Shown piece after piece: positions 62,143 through 64,000 of a DNA stretch of 64,000 nucleotides. Position numbers and translations under genes: made by a program. Each line of letters begins with the position of its first letter. Positions within the stretch are counted from its first letter, which is position 1. The DNA comes from Dulcicalothrix desertica PCC 7102 (GTDB lineage Bacteria; Cyanobacteriota; Cyanobacteriia; Cyanobacteriales; Nostocaceae): positions 124,001 through 188,000 of the forward strand of contig NZ_RSCL01000005.1 of NCBI RefSeq assembly GCF_003991905.1, read 5' to 3'. The notes beneath the pieces were generated by a model that saw only the letters and a list, made by a program, of their open reading frames with translations, had not been told where the DNA came from and searched no databases.

Positions 62143-63261
62143 TTAATATTTGTCTATTTCCACCAAAAGCGAAACTTGTAATTCTTCTATTGATTGCTTT
62201 TCCAACATTTGAATTATAGCTAAATTAATCGCGGCTTCAGCGTCGTGATACTTGTTAAAATCGTCGGTAAACGTGCGTAGCCTAAACACGCGAGCATTTG
62301 CTTCAATTCCTTGTAGTCGAACTTGACAGTTAGGGGAAACTAAATCAATGGTCTTTGGTATTTCTTGTAAAGCTTGGTAAATAATAGCAGATTGTTCTGC
62401 AGAAAGTTTATCGATTTTTAGGGTGAAATTAAGACCATATGAAGGTTTATCTGAGGGATTTTGTGTCCAATTTTCTACAATACCAGTAATCATTTTTGAG
62501 TTAGGAATTTTTTGGATAGAATTCCATTTAGCAACACGCAATTTTGTACTTCTCAAACCGATTTCTAGAACGTTGGCAAAACCGTCAATTCCTGCAATAA
62601 TTAATCTATCTCCCGGTTGATACAGCTTATCGAGGAAAATAATTACAGTGCAAAACCAGTCATAAATCACATCTTTAATTAGTAAACCAAAAGCTACACC
62701 TGCTCCACCTAATAAACCAATTAGCGCTGAGGCAGATGCACCTAGCAATATTTCAGATGCCTTGATAACTACAACTAAAATAGCAGCGACCTGAAATAAC
62801 TTTGGTAAATAGGGAAGAAGTAAATTATCAAGTTCAGTTTCGGTACTAGCTGCGAACTTTCTGAGCGCTTTGCCAAGTAACGGTGAAACATGGTATACAA
62901 TATAGGCACCGATACTAATAGCTAGAAAATTTATAATTTTTCCACTTAGTTGAGTTATTTGAACTCCAAGTTCTGGCGCCAGAATTAACTGTCCAACCCA
63001 CAGTCCAGCTAACAAAATTAACCAGCCAGTCGGTTGCTTGAGAATTTCAATTAATTCATCATCTAAAGACGTTTTATCTTCACTTGCTAATAATTCAAGC
63101 CTACGAATAATTACAGATAGAAAAAAATGTTTTGAAGCTTGTGTGATTACAATAATTAGGACAAAAAGCAAAATTTTTAAAATTGGTATACTCGTAAGAT
63201 TGATATTATAATCAATAATAGTGTGTTTGATTGCGTCTAAAAATTGCTGTTGGTTTTCCAT
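62143..63261 (-). CDS. MscS-family mechanosensitive channel
   Basis: About 372 residues from the ATG at 63261 (MENQQQFL); an upstream TTG-type extension of 11 residues is rejected. It has four or five membrane helices and the MscS pore and beta domain: LLGGAGVAFGLLIKDVIYDW near residue 195 (Gly/Ala-rich pore helix), FLDKLYQPGDRLIIAGI and KIPNSKMITGIVENWTQ. The C-terminal mixed domain is present. It releases solutes on osmotic downshock across the inner membrane. Confidence 0.88.
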   Translation of the reverse strand: MENQQQFLDAIKHTIIDYNINLTSIPILKILLFVLIIVITQASKHFFLSVIIRRLELLASEDKTSLDDELIEILKQPTGWLILLAGLWVGQLILAPELGVQITQLSGKIINFLAISIGAYIVYHVSPLLGKALRKFAASTETELDNLLLPYLPKLFQVAAILVVVIKASEILLGASASALIGLLGGAGVAFGLLIKDVIYDWFCTVIIFLDKLYQPGDRLIIAGIDGFANVLEIGLRSTKLRVAKWNSIQKIPNSKMITGIVENWTQNPSDKPSYGLNFTLKIDKLSAEQSAIIYQALQEIPKTIDLVSPNCQVRLQGIEANARVFRLRTFTDDFNKYHDAEAAINLAIIQMLEKQSIEELQVSLLVEIDKY

Positions 63262-63647
63262 AGTTAATTTACATCTTGTAAAAAAAAACTGCAAACTAAA
63301 TCATTGACATTGCTTTGAAAAATGATACAGGTTTTGCTGGGTTTTAAATATATATTATTTAACATTTGACAACAAAGAACAATATTATGCTCCAGAGGTT
63401 GTACGCTTTTATGACTGGATAATGAGTAAACGGTGCCTAAGAAGAAAGCTTATGTCTTTTAAGCTAAAACCTTTGATAGTAGCGCGAACGATAACAGTAA
63501 TCTATACTCTTGCTAAGGTTAAATAAGACCAAAATTTGAAGCAGGTAATTTTGGATGATGACCCTAAGCTATTTAATATATTGGTGGGAGCATAACCTAG
63601 ATATTTCGGTAATACCATAGATTCATAAGTTAATGCAGGAGGCAAAA
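63262..63647. other. Intergenic region
   Basis: About 385 bp of AT-rich sequence between the divergent MscS and acetoacetate decarboxylase-like genes. A minus-strand frame at 63502-63732 overlaps the decarboxylase-like gene and is not supported. No repeat or operator was recognised. Confidence 0.5.
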
Positions 63648-64000
63648 ATGACATATCCGATGGCGCCTTGGAATTTACAGGGTTATGCGGTGGCAACTGT
63701 GCATCTAACAGATATAGACCGCGTTCGTCCATTAATTCCCTCTGAGTTTGAGATTTTTTCTGTTTTTCCTGGTAAAACAGTTGGTGCAGTGTATGTGTCT
63801 AATTATCAACCAGGTTCGGTACTCGAATATAGCGAGTTGATTGTTGTACCTGCTTTAGTTACATATCAAGGCAAGGTTAGTGGTTGGGTATCACATATAT
63901 ATGTAGATAATCTTGACTCAGTTGCAGGTGGTCGAGAAATTTGGGGACTACCCAAGGAACTTGCTGATTTCACTTGGCTTGACAAACGTGTTTTTGTACA
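63648..64000 (+). CDS. Acetoacetate decarboxylase-like protein, partial at window edge
   Basis: The frame is open to the end of the window (117 codons visible). The start ATG at 63648 follows a GCAGGAGGC ribosome-binding site; an in-frame ATG at 63633 is an alternative. The product (MTYPMAPWNLQGYAVATVHL, then VRPLIPSEFEIFSVFPGKTV, SNYQPGSVLEYSELIVVPAL, GREIWGLPKELADFTW) matches the acetoacetate decarboxylase fold family. Many members lack decarboxylase activity; the catalytic Lys region (WGLPKE) is present. Function is not assigned. Confidence 0.8.
   Translation, partial: MTYPMAPWNLQGYAVATVHLTDIDRVRPLIPSEFEIFSVFPGKTVGAVYVSNYQPGSVLEYSELIVVPALVTYQGKVSGWVSHIYVDNLDSVAGGREIWGLPKELADFTWLDKRVFV

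Noticed and set aside
63502-63732. 76-codon minus-strand frame
   Set aside because: It overlaps the start of the acetoacetate decarboxylase-like gene, which has clear family motifs and a ribosome-binding site.
1-64000. tRNA or rRNA genes
   Set aside because: No T-loop GGTTCGA-type sequence in a cloverleaf context or rRNA-like block was seen.

Overview
This window is a piece of a cyanobacterial chromosome, most likely from a filamentous, Nostocales-type organism. The evidence is petB-petD (cytochrome b6f) next to a C-terminal processing protease, a CpcS/CpeS-type phycobiliprotein lyase beside an NblB-like HEAT protein, cobO, a DnaK2-type dnaK, very large hybrid and Ser/Thr-His kinases, DUF4058 proteins, a two-partner-secretion haemagglutinin-like protein, and many short intergenic palindromes. 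Base composition is AT-rich (roughly 40% G+C by eye). The sequence GGCGCC occurs about 120 times in my manual scan, where chance would give only a few copies. The classical cyanobacterial HIP1 octamer GCGATCGC was not seen at all, so GGCGCC appears to play the HIP role in this genome. I saw no rRNA, tRNA, CRISPR array, integrase or transposase.

Layout. 0.2-8.4 kb: a phosphoribosyltransferase, a GPH-type sugar symporter, a TPMT-like methyltransferase, an NblB-like HEAT protein and bilin lyase, two tandem DUF4058 proteins, a site-2 protease and a metallo-beta-lactamase-fold protein that has lost its metal ligands. 8.4-11.5 kb: ctpA divergent from petB-petD, with a large stem-loop after petD. 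11.5-21.5 kb: an anti-sigma-like ATPase, a GT4 glycosyltransferase, small membrane and secreted proteins, an RDD-pentapeptide protein, a beta-barrel-like protein and a 1304-residue hybrid histidine kinase with a palindromic repeat inside its coding sequence. 21.5-33.3 kb: an SDR gene preceded by a cluster of CAGTAGTAC motifs, a truncated DUF262 gene, an ankyrin-DUF4253 fusion, azlD, a MocR regulator divergent from a small protein plus EamA exporter, an M28 peptidase divergent from a DsbD_2/ferric-reductase-like fusion, and a degenerate carbamoyltransferase. 33.3-43.8 kb: galE, an ABC exporter, cobO, a LuxR-type response regulator followed by 5.5 copies of an 86-bp repeat, twin TspO-like proteins, a DdpX-type dipeptidase, yidD and a polyprenol kinase. 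44-49.4 kb: a complete NAD module (pncB-nadD-nrtR-nadE). 49.5-58.8 kb: a giant Ser/Thr kinase-ATPase-histidine kinase, a haemagglutinin-like secreted protein and a graveyard of gene fragments. 58.8-64 kb: a PNPOx-like protein, dnaK, an MscS channel and the start of an acetoacetate decarboxylase-like gene cut by the window edge.

Genes that clearly work together are petB/petD (quinol oxidation in photosynthetic and respiratory electron flow), the NAD salvage and synthesis set with its NrtR regulator, the phycobilisome-related pair at 3.0-4.4 kb, and the MocR/EamA pair. The rest looks like ordinary chromosome punctuated by several families of short dispersed repeats. One family is a 99-bp element with CGGAT-rich terminal inverted repeats, seen in four copies here. 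These repeats repeatedly supply stop codons or short C-terminal tails to neighbouring genes.
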